Of a stretch of 40,493 bases of DNA, positions 1 through 9,276 are shown in pieces. The position numbers were made by a program, and so were the translations under genes. Numbering within the stretch: position 1 is the first letter of the stretch; each line of letters begins with the position of its first letter. Source of the DNA: Kordiimonadaceae bacterium (GTDB taxonomy: Bacteria; Pseudomonadota; Alphaproteobacteria; Sphingomonadales; Emcibacteraceae). The notes beneath the pieces are model-generated. The model worked only from the letters and a program-made list of their open reading frames with translations. It had not been told where the DNA came from and did not search any database. The stretch lies in contig JABGYD010000054.1 in NCBI GenBank assembly GCA_018675425.1, forward strand, positions 1 to 40,493, written 5' to 3'.

Positions 1-1
1 G

Positions 2-238
2 TGGTTTGCAATATACTTTTGTGGGCTGCACGGCATTAGGGCCCTTATAGATTGCAAATTTAAAATTGTTCCAGATATACTCTGGCTTGCATTGTTTACA
101 GGTCCCGTTCTGGTAATTATTTTTATGATAGACTGGGAATATAATTCTAACAGTTTATTAATAGTTTTTCCAATATTGGCAAGTTTGACTATTGCCCATA
201 TGCTCTTACCGAGCTTAAAAATGATTGTGAAGCCATAA
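2..238 (+). CDS. C-terminal fragment of a Brp/Blh-like membrane protein (putative beta-carotene 15,15'-oxygenase)
   Basis: An open frame enters from the left edge and stops at TAA 236-238, giving 78 residues without a start, so the gene is 5'-truncated by the window. It shows two hydrophobic stretches (around LWLALFTGPVLVIIFMI and LLIVFPILASLTIAHMLL) and two separated histidines, in FAIYFCGLHGIRALI near the start and in LTIAHMLL near the end. From memory of the family, Brp/Blh carotenoid oxygenases carry a YF-x-x-x-H-S-x-R-like segment and a C-terminal LT-x-P-H-M-L-like segment, which this fragment resembles. Blh enzymes are inner-membrane proteins that cleave beta-carotene to retinal, usually beside rhodopsin genes. 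The assignment is inferred from a short tail; another polytopic membrane protein is possible. Confidence 0.5.
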   Translation, partial: WFAIYFCGLHGIRALIDCKFKIVPDILWLALFTGPVLVIIFMIDWEYNSNSLLIVFPILASLTIAHMLLPSLKMIVKP

Positions 239-333
239 TATTTGATAAATTTATCGTAAATTTAATAAATATTAATTTATTGGATTATTTAAAATTACAT
301 AATTAAAATCAAGAAAAGTAAATGGAGACTATT

Positions 334-702
334 ATGAATGCTAAAGGTCAAATTAAAAATCTCATCCAGATTTACGTTGACAGTATGGATGAATCTAATC
401 CTAATAAAGTAAAACAAATATTTCATAACAATGCAAAAATAGTTGGATATTTACATGGTGACTTTATGGAAATGTCAGTGGATGATTTTGCTGGTTTTGT
501 AGCGTCACAGCAACCTACGCCAAAAGAAAAAGGTGAAAATGTGATTTTTGAAATTATTACATGTGAAATAGAAGGCACAACGGCGGTTGTAAAACTTAGA
601 GATAAATATTTAGGTATAACCTTCATGGACATTTTATCTTTCATAAAAATTGAAGGTGAGTGGAAAATTTATAACAAATTGTTTAATGTTGAATGTGAAT
701 AA
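334..702 (+). CDS. NTF2-fold (lumazine-binding-like / SnoaL-like) small protein
   Basis: Encodes about 122 residues. The pattern of an N-terminal helix with YVDSMDESNPNKVKQIFH, then NAKIVGYLHGDFMEMSVDDFAGFV, and a C-terminal sheet ending EGEWKIYNKLF is typical of the cone-shaped NTF2 fold, closest in style to putative lumazine-binding family proteins. In that family, members of this size are often of unknown function and no substrate can be read from the sequence. The ATG at 334 is preferred over the in-frame ATG at 322 because GGAG (324-327) lies six bases before it. There is no signal peptide, so it is probably cytoplasmic. It stands about 95 bases after the Blh-like fragment and could be independent of it. 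Confidence 0.7.
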   Translation: MNAKGQIKNLIQIYVDSMDESNPNKVKQIFHNNAKIVGYLHGDFMEMSVDDFAGFVASQQPTPKEKGENVIFEIITCEIEGTTAVVKLRDKYLGITFMDILSFIKIEGEWKIYNKLFNVECE

Positions 703-802
703 AAGTACATAATGTTATTTATATTTATGAACAATTTGGTAAAGGTTGAATTGGTTTATTGGTGGCTGCTAATACCTAAATAGTAAGTTGGAGTTATATA
801 TT

Positions 803-1156
803 GTGGAATTTTTATTATTATTTTTATTACCTTTGATTCTAGGAAGTATTTTTCTAGGTTGGCAACGCAAGGTTAAAGTAAAACACAGGGTATCAGGTGT
901 GGAAAAGTACTGTTTCACAGGATATTCTTGGACTTACTTCTTCTTTGGTTTTTTTATACCAATATTTAGGGGAGAAATTGCAATAGGAATTTTTCATCTT
1001 ATATTTACTATGTTAACTTTTGGAATATTTCAGCTTATAATGCCCTTTCTTTACAATAAGCAGTCTTCTATAAGGCTTTTAACAAGTGGTTGGGAACTTA
1101 ATGATACGGAAGATAAGATGAGTTTTGCAAAATCTAAAATAGGCATATCCTCATAA
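803..1156 (+). CDS. Small inner-membrane protein (HrgC-like), function unknown
   Basis: About 117 residues with a hydrophobic N-terminal anchor (LLLFLLPLILGSIFLGW), then the segment GYSWTYFFFGFFIPIFRGE and a second hydrophobic hairpin (IFHLIFTMLTFGIFQLIMPFLYN). The arrangement of an aromatic GYSW-T-FFFG-F-P-FRG stretch followed by a hydrophobic run and a YNK motif resembles small membrane proteins named HrgC-like or DUF2628-like; that comparison is from memory and tentative. An in-frame TTG exists at 788, but GGAG at 790-793 sits nine bases before a GTG at 803, so GTG 803 is the likelier start. No functional role can be inferred from its neighbours. Confidence 0.55.
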   Translation: MEFLLLFLLPLILGSIFLGWQRKVKVKHRVSGVEKYCFTGYSWTYFFFGFFIPIFRGEIAIGIFHLIFTMLTFGIFQLIMPFLYNKQSSIRLLTSGWELNDTEDKMSFAKSKIGISS

Positions 1157-1224
1157 TTTATTACCTAAAAATTAACCCTGTTGTCGCAGACCTTCTAAAA
1201 AACTAATTAGATGAAAGATTTTCC

Positions 1225-2574
1225 ATGTATGACTACGATTTTTTTGTAATTGGTGCGGGCTCTGGTGGCGTACGAGCGAGTAGAATGGCGGCAAAATACG
1301 GTGCAAAAGTTGGTCTCTGTGAAGATTATAGAGTTGGTGGGACTTGCGTAATTCGTGGTTGTGTTCCCAAGAAGCTTTTTGTTTATGCTTCAGAATATTC
1401 TAGTCATTTTAAAGATGGCCTTGGTTTCGGGTGGTCTAGTTCGGATCATAGTTTTAATTGGAAAACTTTGAAGATAAATAAAGATAATGAGGTTAATCGT
1501 TTAGAGGAACTTTATAGAAAAAACTTAGATAACCATCAGGTTGAGATTATAAAAGCACGTGGAAAACTTATAGATAAACATACTGTTGAGCTAACAGATT
1601 CTAGAGGATCAAGTATTTTAACAGCGTCTAAAATTTTGATTGCGACTGGCTCATGGCCATCATACCCCTGCATTCCTGGTATTGAATATGCTATTTCATC
1701 TAATGAAGTATTCGAATTTGAAGAACTCCCTAAGCGTATTACCGTTGTTGGTGGAGGTTATATTGCTGTTGAAATGGCTGGTATTTTTAATGGGTTAGGA
1801 GTGGAAACTTCACTTATATATCGTGGAAACGAAATTTTACGTGGTTTTGATTTGGAAATTCGTGCCAAGCTTCGTGAGGAAATGCTAAAAAAAGGTATTG
1901 ATGTGCGTATTAATGAAGAGGTGGAAAAAATAGTCAAAACCTCGGATGGATATTTGCTAAATCTTTTGAATAATAATGAATTAAAAACGGATTGTATTGT
2001 TTATGCTACAGGGCGTAAAGCCAATACAGGAAACATGGGCCTTGAAGAGGTTGGCATAAAACTTAAAGCTAATGGTGATATCTACGTAGACGAATATTAT
2101 CGGTCAACTGTTGATAATATATTTGCTGTTGGCGATGTGACTGGTGGAATGCAATTAACACCAATTGCAATAAAAGAGGGTGCAGCTTTAGCTGCCACGC
2201 AATTTAATGACACTCCTACATTTGTGAATTATGATAATATTCCAACGGCTATTTTCTCTCAACCTCCCATTGGTACGGTAGGTCTATCGGAGGAGGATGC
2301 TCGAGATAGATATGGTGACAATATTCAGGTTTATAAGAGTGAATATAAATCTATGAAATTTACGCTTGCAGGTAGAGACGAAAGATCGCTCATTAAAATT
2401 TTGGTTGATTGTAAAACTGACAAAGTGGTGGGGGCTCACATGATAGGCCCTGATAGTGCAGAAATTATTCAAGGAATGGGCATTGCCATTAAGTGCGGAG
2501 CCACAAAGGCACAATTTGATGACACGGTTGCCGTTCACCCTTCTTCGGCGGAAGAATTCGTTTTGATGAAGTAA
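1225..2574 (+). CDS. gor: Glutathione reductase
   Basis: A 449-residue flavoprotein of the class I pyridine nucleotide-disulfide oxidoreductases, full length for the family. The FAD-binding GAGSGG motif is at residues 10-15, and the redox disulfide is in GGTCVIRGCVPKK (C41 and C46), a form typical of glutathione reductase rather than dihydrolipoamide dehydrogenase. A second dinucleotide fold begins at VVGGGYIAVEMAG; the later arginines in IYRGNEILRG fit NADPH preference. ATGR and VGDV motifs follow, and the C-terminal HPSSAEEF contains the active-site His438 and Glu443. It reduces glutathione disulfide with NADPH in the cytoplasm. This fits the glutaredoxin (grxD) and MAPEG genes elsewhere in the window. 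The ATG at 1225 is the only start giving the complete FAD motif. Confidence 0.95.
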   Translation: MYDYDFFVIGAGSGGVRASRMAAKYGAKVGLCEDYRVGGTCVIRGCVPKKLFVYASEYSSHFKDGLGFGWSSSDHSFNWKTLKINKDNEVNRLEELYRKNLDNHQVEIIKARGKLIDKHTVELTDSRGSSILTASKILIATGSWPSYPCIPGIEYAISSNEVFEFEELPKRITVVGGGYIAVEMAGIFNGLGVETSLIYRGNEILRGFDLEIRAKLREEMLKKGIDVRINEEVEKIVKTSDGYLLNLLNNNELKTDCIVYATGRKANTGNMGLEEVGIKLKANGDIYVDEYYRSTVDNIFAVGDVTGGMQLTPIAIKEGAALAATQFNDTPTFVNYDNIPTAIFSQPPIGTVGLSEEDARDRYGDNIQVYKSEYKSMKFTLAGRDERSLIKILVDCKTDKVVGAHMIGPDSAEIIQGMGIAIKCGATKAQFDDTVAVHPSSAEEFVLMK

Positions 2575-2644
2575 TGCTTCACAATGGTGTATAAAAGTTT
2601 TATAGAAAGCATAGTTAAAAGAACTATTTAATGGAAATTGACGA

Positions 2645-4030
2645 ATGACTAAAAACTGGAAACCAGATAGCTGGAGATCAATGCCTATTAGACAGGTGCC
2701 GACCTATCCAGATGAATTAAAGTTGACAGAAGTAGAGGCGCGACTTGGAAACCTTCCACCCCTTGTATTTGCTGGTGAGGCGCGCAGACTTAAGAAACAA
2801 TTGGGTGATGTGGCAAACGGTAATGCTTTTTTGCTTCAGGGTGGTGATTGTGCTGAGAGTTTCGCGGAATTTCATGCAGATAAAATTCGTGATACTTTTA
2901 GAGTTCTATTACAAATGTCTGTCGCTCTTACTTTTGCTGCAAGCTGTCCTATTGTTAAAGTTGGTCGTATGGCTGGGCAATATGCAAAACCCAGAAGTTC
3001 TGATACGGAAACCAAGGATGGAGTTGTTCTGCCAAGTTATCGTGGTGATATCATCAATGGAATTAGTTTTGATGAAAAATCCCGTATTCCTGACCCTGAG
3101 CGTATGGTTCAGGCATATAATCAGTCCTCCTCAACGCTTAATTTATTACGTGCATTTGCGCAGGGTGGGTATGCTAACCTTAAGAAAGTACACCAATGGA
3201 ACCTTGATTTCGTTGGTCGTGGTGAAGCAGTAGAAAAATATCAAGATCTTGCTGGCCGTATAGATGAGGCACTGGCCTTTATGGAAGCTTGTGGTATTGA
3301 TCCAAATAGTACTGCGTTACACGGTACTGACTTTTATGTTTCACATGAGGCATTGCTACTACGTTACGAGGAAGCGTTAACTCGCATTGATAGTACAAGT
3401 GGCGATTGGTATGATACATCTGGCCATATGGTTTGGATAGGGGATCGTACACGTATTAAAGGTGAGGCGCATGTTGAGTTTTTACGTGGTATACAAAATC
3501 CGTTGGGGTTGAAGGTTGGGCCAACGACCAAACTTGATGAACTTATAGAAATTATAGATATACTTAATCCAGAGAACGAGGCTGGACGCATTACGCTGAT
3601 TTGTAGGATGGGGGCAGGGATTGTTGAGGATAAACTTCCACCTGTAATTAAACGTATAGAGGGTGAAGGTAAGACGGTTGTATGGTCTTCGGACCCAATG
3701 CACGGTAATACTATTTCAGCAAATAATGGTTTTAAAACAAGACCCTTTGAAGATGTGCTTGCTGAAATTCGTCGGTTTTTTCGTATTCATCGCAGCATGG
3801 GAACTTATGCAGGTGGCGTTCATTTTGAAATGACTGGTCAGGACGTAACTGAATGCACAGGTGGAGCAGAAGCTATTACTGAAGAAAAACTAGCTGATCG
3901 CTACCGGACCCACTGTGATCCGCGTCTGAATGCAAGCCAAAGTCTTGAACTCGCATTTCTTATAGCTGAAGGGCTAAAAGAAGAGCGTGACGAACGAATT
4001 AAAGTGGCAAAAGCAGCCTCATCAAATTAA
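2645..4030 (+). CDS. Class II (plant-type) 3-deoxy-7-phosphoheptulonate synthase
   Basis: Encodes 461 residues, the usual length for class II DAHP synthase, which condenses phosphoenolpyruvate and erythrose 4-phosphate as the first step of the shikimate pathway. Family hallmarks are the N-terminal W-x-P-x-SWR segment, [14 protein letters not shown] with the conserved cysteine, [15 protein letters not shown], the SDPMHGNT stretch and [18 protein letters not shown] near the C terminus with the metal-binding residues. The enzyme is cytosolic and metal dependent. It is unrelated in sequence to the E. coli AroFGH (class I) enzymes; different genomes call the class II gene aroG, aroF or aroH, so no symbol is given. 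It lies between gor and nadE on the same strand, only 18 bases ahead of nadE, so the two are probably cotranscribed. Confidence 0.95.
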   Translation: MTKNWKPDSWRSMPIRQVPTYPDELKLTEVEARLGNLPPLVFAGEARRLKKQLGDVANGNAFLLQGGDCAESFAEFHADKIRDTFRVLLQMSVALTFAASCPIVKVGRMAGQYAKPRSSDTETKDGVVLPSYRGDIINGISFDEKSRIPDPERMVQAYNQSSSTLNLLRAFAQGGYANLKKVHQWNLDFVGRGEAVEKYQDLAGRIDEALAFMEACGIDPNSTALHGTDFYVSHEALLLRYEEALTRIDSTSGDWYDTSGHMVWIGDRTRIKGEAHVEFLRGIQNPLGLKVGPTTKLDELIEIIDILNPENEAGRITLICRMGAGIVEDKLPPVIKRIEGEGKTVVWSSDPMHGNTISANNGFKTRPFEDVLAEIRRFFRIHRSMGTYAGGVHFEMTGQDVTECTGGAEAITEEKLADRYRTHCDPRLNASQSLELAFLIAEGLKEERDERIKVAKAASSN

Positions 4031-4048
4031 TAAGGACGGATATGTCTA

Positions 4049-5707
4049 ATGGCCAGTGCACTAAAGATCGCCATAGCGACCATAAATCCAACCGTAGGTG
4101 ATATTGACGGTAATGCAAAACGTATTCTTGAAGTTAGAAATGAGTATTTCGAAGCTGATCTAATTATTTTTAGTGAACTGGTTCTTATTGGTTATCCTCC
4201 TGAAGACTTAGTATTAAAGCCTTCTTTTCAACGTGACGCTATGGATAAGGCATTAGAGATTGCCCGCCAAACACATGATAGGGGCCCAGCTATACTTATA
4301 GGTTCGCTTTGGGTTGAGGGTGGAAAACTATATAATAGTTCTCTTTTTATTGAAAAAGGTAATATATCAGCTATTCGTCATAAACACGACTTACCTAATT
4401 ATGGAGTATTTGATGAAAAGCGCGTGTTCGAAAGTGGTCCATGCCCAGAACCTGTAGATTTTAGAGGAGTGAAGCTTGGGGTTTTAACCTGTGAAGATCT
4501 ATGGTGGGAAACTGTTACTGAGCACCTTACTAATAAAAACAGTGACCTTCTTATTTCACTTAATGGCTCACCATACGATACCTCTAAGGCCCATGATCGT
4601 TTTGCTAATGGAAAGGAAAGAACCACTCAGTCCGGGTTGCCGCTTATTTATACAAATCAAATTGGTGGTCAGGATGAACTTGTCTTTGATGGTGAAGCAT
4701 TTGTAATGGATAAGGGTGGTAATATAGTTGTCCGCCAACCTGCCTTTGAAGAAGTTGTGAGCATGACTGAATGGTATAAAGATAAAGAAAGCTGGGTTTG
4801 TAAAACTCAGAAATTGCCGACTAAAAATGATAGTTTGACTGATATTTATCAGGCTATAATGATTGGGTTGCGTGATTATGTGACTAAAAATAACTTTCCA
4901 GGGGTTGTTATTGGTATGTCTGGTGGTGTTGATAGCGCACTGAGTGCAATTGTTGCAGTCGATGCGCTTGGAGCAGACCGAGTTCACCTTGTAATGATGC
5001 CAAGTAAATTTACTTCTCAAGAAAGTCTAATTGATGCGGCTAGGGCTGCGGAGATGTTGGGCTGTCGAATTGATAATATACCAATTGGTGATGGTATAGA
5101 TGTCTTTGAAAAAATGCTTACTGCTTCATTCGCGGGCGCCAGGAAAGACCTAACAGAAGAAAACCTTCAGTCGCGGCTTCGTGCTATCATACTTATGGGC
5201 CTTAGTAATAAATTTGGCAAAATGGTATTAACTACTGGTAATAAATCTGAAATGTCGGTTGGTTATGCAACAATTTATGGTGATATGTGTGGTGGCTTTA
5301 ATGCACTTAAAGATATATATAAACTTGATGTATTTAAACTAAGTATATGGCGAAACAATAATCATCCAAGTGGAGGTTTTGGTCCAAGGGGCCAAGTTAT
5401 GCCTATAAGCATAATTGAAAAAGCACCAACAGCTGAGCTTCGTCTCAATCAAAAAGACGATGATAGTCTTCCACCTTATGAAGTTCTCGATGATATTCTT
5501 AAGTCCTTAATTGAACTGGAAATGCCTACTAAGGATATTGTAAAGGGTGGTCACGATTCAAAAACAGTTGCACAAATACAGAATTTATTATACGTGGCCG
5601 AATATAAAAGGCGTCAAGCTCCACCAGGGGTTAAGATCACAGAAAAGAATTTTGGTCGGGACCGTCGTTATCCAATTACTAACGGTTATAGAGACAAAAT
5701 TACCTAA
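4049..5707 (+). CDS. nadE: Glutamine-dependent NAD(+) synthase
   Basis: A two-domain protein of 552 residues. Residues 1 to about 260 are a nitrilase-type glutaminase with the expected triad, Glu43 (in FSELVLIGYP), Lys112 (before HDLPNYGVFDE) and Cys148 (in GVLTCEDLWW). Residues from about 270 form the NAD synthetase domain with the ATP PP-loop SGGVDS starting at Ser291 and the motif TTGNKSEMSVGYATIYGDM. It amidates nicotinic acid adenine dinucleotide to NAD+ using ammonia channelled from glutamine. The ATG at 4049 is preferred because AGGACGG at 4033-4039 precedes it and the nearby ATG at 4042 is in a frame that stops quickly. It follows the DAHP synthase gene closely and precedes gltX by about 40 bases. 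Confidence 0.96.
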   Translation: MASALKIAIATINPTVGDIDGNAKRILEVRNEYFEADLIIFSELVLIGYPPEDLVLKPSFQRDAMDKALEIARQTHDRGPAILIGSLWVEGGKLYNSSLFIEKGNISAIRHKHDLPNYGVFDEKRVFESGPCPEPVDFRGVKLGVLTCEDLWWETVTEHLTNKNSDLLISLNGSPYDTSKAHDRFANGKERTTQSGLPLIYTNQIGGQDELVFDGEAFVMDKGGNIVVRQPAFEEVVSMTEWYKDKESWVCKTQKLPTKNDSLTDIYQAIMIGLRDYVTKNNFPGVVIGMSGGVDSALSAIVAVDALGADRVHLVMMPSKFTSQESLIDAARAAEMLGCRIDNIPIGDGIDVFEKMLTASFAGARKDLTEENLQSRLRAIILMGLSNKFGKMVLTTGNKSEMSVGYATIYGDMCGGFNALKDIYKLDVFKLSIWRNNNHPSGGFGPRGQVMPISIIEKAPTAELRLNQKDDDSLPPYEVLDDILKSLIELEMPTKDIVKGGHDSKTVAQIQNLLYVAEYKRRQAPPGVKITEKNFGRDRRYPITNGYRDKIT

Positions 5708-5747
5708 TAGTGTATATAATTAAAATTTAAGAATAGGGTTAAAAATA

Positions 5748-7082
5748 ATGTCTGTAAAAGTAAGGTTTGCTCCTAGTCCAACTGGTCTCTTGCATGTAGG
5801 AAATATGAGAACAGCTATTTCAAATTGGCTTTACGCTCGCAAAATGGGTGGTGTTTTTTTTCTCCGTATTGATGATACAGACTTAGAGAGGTCAACATCC
5901 GAATATGAAGAAGGAATTATGGAGGACCTTCTCTGGCTTGGTCTTGATTGGGATGAGAGTGCTAAACAATCAGAACGTTTTGAGCAATATGATAAGGCAG
6001 TAAAAAAATTGAAGGGTGATGGCCGCCTTTACCCCTGCTATGAAACTACTCAAGAGCTTGACTTGAAAAGAAAAATTCAACTTGGTCAGGGGCGGCCACC
6101 CCTTTATGATCGTGCTGGTTTAAGCCTTACAGAGACAGAAAAAGAAAAGTTTGAATTAGATGGACGTAAAGCCCATTGGCGTTTTAAATTGGATATTCCT
6201 GCTCGTGTCGAGTGGAATGACCAGATAAAAGGTAGTCAAAGCTTTGATATTGCAGCATTGTCAGACCCTATTTTGGTTAGGGGCGATGGTACTTATCTAT
6301 ATACTCTTCCGAGTGTAGTAGACGATATTGATTTTGAAATTACTCATATAATGCGTGGTGAAGATCATTCTGCTAATAGTGCTGTACAAACTCAAGTTTT
6401 TGAAGCACTTGGTGCACAAGCACCTAAAATGGCTCATTTTTCACTTTTAACGGGGGTCGGTGGTGAAGGATTATCCAAACGGCTTGGCTCCGCGAGCATT
6501 AAGTCATATCGTGATGAAGACGGGTTGGAGGCCATGAGTATTATAAGTTTACTTGCACGAATTGGCTCGTCCGATCCCGTTATGCCATTTACAAGTGTGG
6601 AGCCCTTGATTGAGGCTTTTGAATTTTCAAAATTCAGTCGAGCGACTGCAAAGTTTGACCCAAATGATCTTCAAATACTAAATGAAAAAATACTTCATGT
6701 AACTGACTACAGTGCTGTAAAAGAACGTTTACCAGAGGAGCTCACTGAAAAAATATGGAATGTGGCTCGTGCCAATATTAAGAAACTTGATGATGTTAAG
6801 GCGTGGCTAAAAATTGTAAATGGTCCTGTGAGCCCAGTGATAGAAGATCGTCACTTCATTGCTAAGGCAATTGGTATGCTCCCTAGTGGGCAATGGGATA
6901 ATGAAACATGGAAAGAATGGACTGCTGCGGTTAAAAAAGAAACAGGTACAAAAGGAAAAAAATTATTTATGCCACTCCGTCAGGCGATAACAGGCCTTGA
7001 TCATGGTCCAGAAATGGCCTCTCTTTTACCTCTTATTGGCGAAGAACGGGTGAGGGCTCGGTTGAAAGGTAGTGAGGCTTGA
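5748..7082 (+). CDS. gltX: Glutamate--tRNA ligase
   Basis: A class I aminoacyl-tRNA synthetase of 444 residues that charges tRNA-Glu and, in lineages using GatCAB, often tRNA-Gln. The N terminus has RFAPSPTGLLHVGN with the HIGH-equivalent HVGN at 16-19, and the KMSKS-equivalent is SKRLG at 243-247. The RGEDH motif of the acceptor-binding region is present. The length and the LLARIGSSDP stretch resemble the shorter GltX paralogue common in alphaproteobacteria. It is too long, and has a complete anticodon-binding region, for a tRNA-Asp modifying GluQRS. A GltX paralogue may lie outside this window. Its stop codon abuts the cysS start with no spacer, so the two are likely translated from one message. 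Confidence 0.95.
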   Translation: MSVKVRFAPSPTGLLHVGNMRTAISNWLYARKMGGVFFLRIDDTDLERSTSEYEEGIMEDLLWLGLDWDESAKQSERFEQYDKAVKKLKGDGRLYPCYETTQELDLKRKIQLGQGRPPLYDRAGLSLTETEKEKFELDGRKAHWRFKLDIPARVEWNDQIKGSQSFDIAALSDPILVRGDGTYLYTLPSVVDDIDFEITHIMRGEDHSANSAVQTQVFEALGAQAPKMAHFSLLTGVGGEGLSKRLGSASIKSYRDEDGLEAMSIISLLARIGSSDPVMPFTSVEPLIEAFEFSKFSRATAKFDPNDLQILNEKILHVTDYSAVKERLPEELTEKIWNVARANIKKLDDVKAWLKIVNGPVSPVIEDRHFIAKAIGMLPSGQWDNETWKEWTAAVKKETGTKGKKLFMPLRQAITGLDHGPEMASLLPLIGEERVRARLKGSEA

Positions 7083-8408
7083 ATGAGTTCAAAACTTAAA
7101 TTATATAATACCCTTACTAATAAAAAAGAAGAGTTTAAGGCAATTAACCCCAGCCATATAACAATGTATGTATGCGGGCCGACTGTGTATGATTTTGCTC
7201 ATGTAGGGAATGCGCGTCCTGTTGTGGTTTTTGATACACTGGCAAGACTTTTAAGACATGATTATGGCAAAGTAACATACGCGCGTAATATTACTGACAT
7301 TGATGATAAAATCATTGCGGCCGCTGCAAATGGTAATATCGCAGAAATTACAGAAAAATTTGCTAGGCACTATGAAGAAGATATGAGTGCATTAAATGCG
7401 AAAAAACCAGACATTGTTCCAAAAGCTACCGACTATTTGGATGAGATGATAGTTCTGATATCTGACCTTATTGCAAAGGGATATGCCTACGAAGCTAATG
7501 ACCATGTGCTTTTTCAAGTTTCAAAAATGGATGACTATGGGGAGTTATCAGGACGTAAAGTAGAAGATTTACTGGCAGGTGCCCGCGTTGATATCGCTGG
7601 TTATAAAAGGGAAGCTTCTGATTTTGTACTCTGGAAGCCCTCCTCCGATGCACAACCTGGCTGGGAAAGTCCTTGGGGTAGAGGGCGACCTGGGTGGCAT
7701 ACTGAGTGTTCAGCAATGATTAAAAAAAACTTTGGTGAGACCATTGATATTCACGGTGGGGGTCAAGATCTAATTTTTCCACATCATGAAAATGAAATTG
7801 CTCAAAGTAAATGCGCCCATGGAGGGAGAAACCTTGCCAATTATTGGTTGCATAATGGTTATTTAACTGTTTCTGGGGAAAAAATGTCAAAGTCACAGGG
7901 AAACTTTGTGACGGTGCATGACCTACTTAAAGAGTTTATTGGCGGAGGTGAGGATATTAGATTATGTCTTCTTACCGCACAATATAGGCAACCGGTTGAT
8001 TTTAGTAGGGACGGAGTTATTCAGGCTAAAAAACAACTGGATAAATGGTATAAAATTACTCAGGGAGTAGAACCCACAGTTGTTTCTGATGCGGTTCTTG
8101 ATGCGCTGCGTGATGATCTTAATACACCAAAGGCTATTATGGAGTTAAATCAGCTCTCCAAGAATGAAAATAGAAAAGGTGAGCTGCTTGCTTCCGCTCA
8201 ATTGCTAGGATTACTAGAAAGTACTATTGAGAAAAGATTGATGGGTTCTCTTAAAATTAATCCCGAGAAAATTGAAGATAAAATTTTGGAAAGAACTATT
8301 GCCAAGATGGATAAAAACTGGAAACGTGCTGACGAAATTCGTGATGAACTGAATAAATCAGGTATAAAACTTCTAGATAGGCCAGACGGCACAACGGCTT
8401 GGGAATAG
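7083..8408 (+). CDS. cysS: Cysteine--tRNA ligase
   Basis: A 441-residue class I synthetase. Seen directly are the zinc-associated Cys31 in the MYVCGPTVYDFAHVGN segment with HVGN at 40-43, WHTECSAM and HHENEIAQS, which supply further zinc ligands and the cysteine-recognition site, and the signature KMSKS at 267-271. The C-terminal helical domain ends in a short DRPDGTTAWE tail. The product charges tRNA-Cys in the cytoplasm. Its ATG immediately follows the gltX TGA (7080-7082), and the next gene starts four bases after its own stop, so gltX, cysS and trmJ form a tight translationally coupled unit. Nothing unusual was seen in its length or motifs. Confidence 0.97.
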   Translation: MSSKLKLYNTLTNKKEEFKAINPSHITMYVCGPTVYDFAHVGNARPVVVFDTLARLLRHDYGKVTYARNITDIDDKIIAAAANGNIAEITEKFARHYEEDMSALNAKKPDIVPKATDYLDEMIVLISDLIAKGYAYEANDHVLFQVSKMDDYGELSGRKVEDLLAGARVDIAGYKREASDFVLWKPSSDAQPGWESPWGRGRPGWHTECSAMIKKNFGETIDIHGGGQDLIFPHHENEIAQSKCAHGGRNLANYWLHNGYLTVSGEKMSKSQGNFVTVHDLLKEFIGGGEDIRLCLLTAQYRQPVDFSRDGVIQAKKQLDKWYKITQGVEPTVVSDAVLDALRDDLNTPKAIMELNQLSKNENRKGELLASAQLLGLLESTIEKRLMGSLKINPEKIEDKILERTIAKMDKNWKRADEIRDELNKSGIKLLDRPDGTTAWE

Positions 8409-8411
8409 CTT

Positions 8412-9230
8412 GTGGCTGGTACCAATCATAAAAAAACTACATCAAATGAAATAATTGGACCTGCTATTATTCTTGTTGTTCCGCAACTTGGTGAAAATAT
8501 TGGTAAGGCTGTACGAGCGATGTATAATTTTGGCCTTACTGACCTCAGACTTGTTTCTCCTCGTGATGGTTGGCCTAATGAGGCAGCAATTGCACCTGCC
8601 GCAGGTGCTGATATCGTTCTTAAAAAGACCAGGGTTTATGGTTCAACAGCAGAAGCTATTTCAGACCTTACGTATGTTTATGCTACAACCGCCCGCCCAC
8701 GTGATATGATTAAAGAAGTTATTACACCCAAGCGTTGTTGTAGTTTGATGCGTAAACATGTGGTCTCTGGTAAAAAAGTAGGTCTATTATTTGGTCCTGA
8801 AAAGGCGGGGCTTAAGAATGATGATATTGCTCTTTCTACGGCAATTGTCTCGGTACCCCTAAACCCGAGCTTTGCTTCAATTAATCTTGCTCAAGCAGTT
8901 GGTCTTATGTCGTATGAATGGTTTCAGACCGATACTGATATCAAAGACAGTTTTATGCCTTTGCTTGATACTAAAACTGCAACCTCAGGAGAACTATATA
9001 AGTTGTTTGAGCATATGGAGACTGAACTTCAAGAAGCTGGTTATTTTCGCTCGGATCAGCGGCGTTCTCTGATGCGCAGAAATCTAAGAAACATCTTTAC
9101 TCGTTCACAGTTGACCCACGAAGAAGTGAGTACGATGAGAGGTGTAGTTAAAGCTCTCGCAACGGGTGGTGGTGCTGGATGGATTGCAGAAAAAGAAGAA
9201 ATTAGAAAAAAAAATAAAAACAATGATTAG
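8412..9230 (+). CDS. trmJ: tRNA/rRNA 2'-O-methyltransferase of the TrmJ (SpoU/TrmH) family
   Basis: Encodes 272 residues with the SPOUT trefoil-knot methyltransferase motifs: IILVVPQLGENIGKAVRAMYNFGL (motif 1 with the conserved Asn and Arg), LLFGPEKAGL (motif 2) and VSVPLNPSFASINLAQAVGLMSYE (motif 3). A C-terminal helical extension of about 85 residues contains the DQRRSLMRRNLRNIF segment typical of TrmJ-type proteins. TrmJ methylates the ribose at position 32 of tRNA; the exact substrate here is inferred from family membership. The start is a GTG at 8412, three bases after the cysS stop; no in-frame ATG precedes motif 1. It is the last gene of the plus-strand housekeeping run before the rpsD promoter. 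Confidence 0.88.
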   Translation: MAGTNHKKTTSNEIIGPAIILVVPQLGENIGKAVRAMYNFGLTDLRLVSPRDGWPNEAAIAPAAGADIVLKKTRVYGSTAEAISDLTYVYATTARPRDMIKEVITPKRCCSLMRKHVVSGKKVGLLFGPEKAGLKNDDIALSTAIVSVPLNPSFASINLAQAVGLMSYEWFQTDTDIKDSFMPLLDTKTATSGELYKLFEHMETELQEAGYFRSDQRRSLMRRNLRNIFTRSQLTHEEVSTMRGVVKALATGGGAGWIAEKEEIRKKNKNND

Positions 9231-9232
9231 AT

Positions 9233-9260
9233 TTGACAACTTGTCAAAACTAGCTATATT
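9233..9260 (+). promoter_or_regulatory. Sigma-70-type promoter of rpsD with an overlapping 15-base palindrome
   Basis: TTGACA at 9233-9238 and TATATT at 9255-9260 are separated by 16 bases, a near-consensus housekeeping promoter only three bases after the trmJ stop. The -35 box lies within TTGACAACTTGTCAA (9233-9247), a perfect inverted repeat of seven bases about one central C. The repeat could be an operator or a coincidence of the -35 sequence. Confidence 0.7.
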
Positions 9261-9276
9261 CCGCCCATCTCGAATG

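Noticed and set aside
2745-3233. 162-codon plus-strand frame inside the DAHP synthase gene
   Set aside because: It overlaps a complete, motif-rich gene on the same strand in another frame and its product has no recognisable domain.
4568-5020. 150-codon minus-strand frame opposite nadE
   Set aside because: It overlies the glutaminase and synthetase coding sequence; the translation is low in complexity and lacks any family signature.
5748-7082. GluQ-RS (tRNA-Asp modifying enzyme) instead of gltX
   Set aside because: At 444 residues with a full C-terminal anticodon-binding region it is too long; GluQ-RS proteins lack that region.
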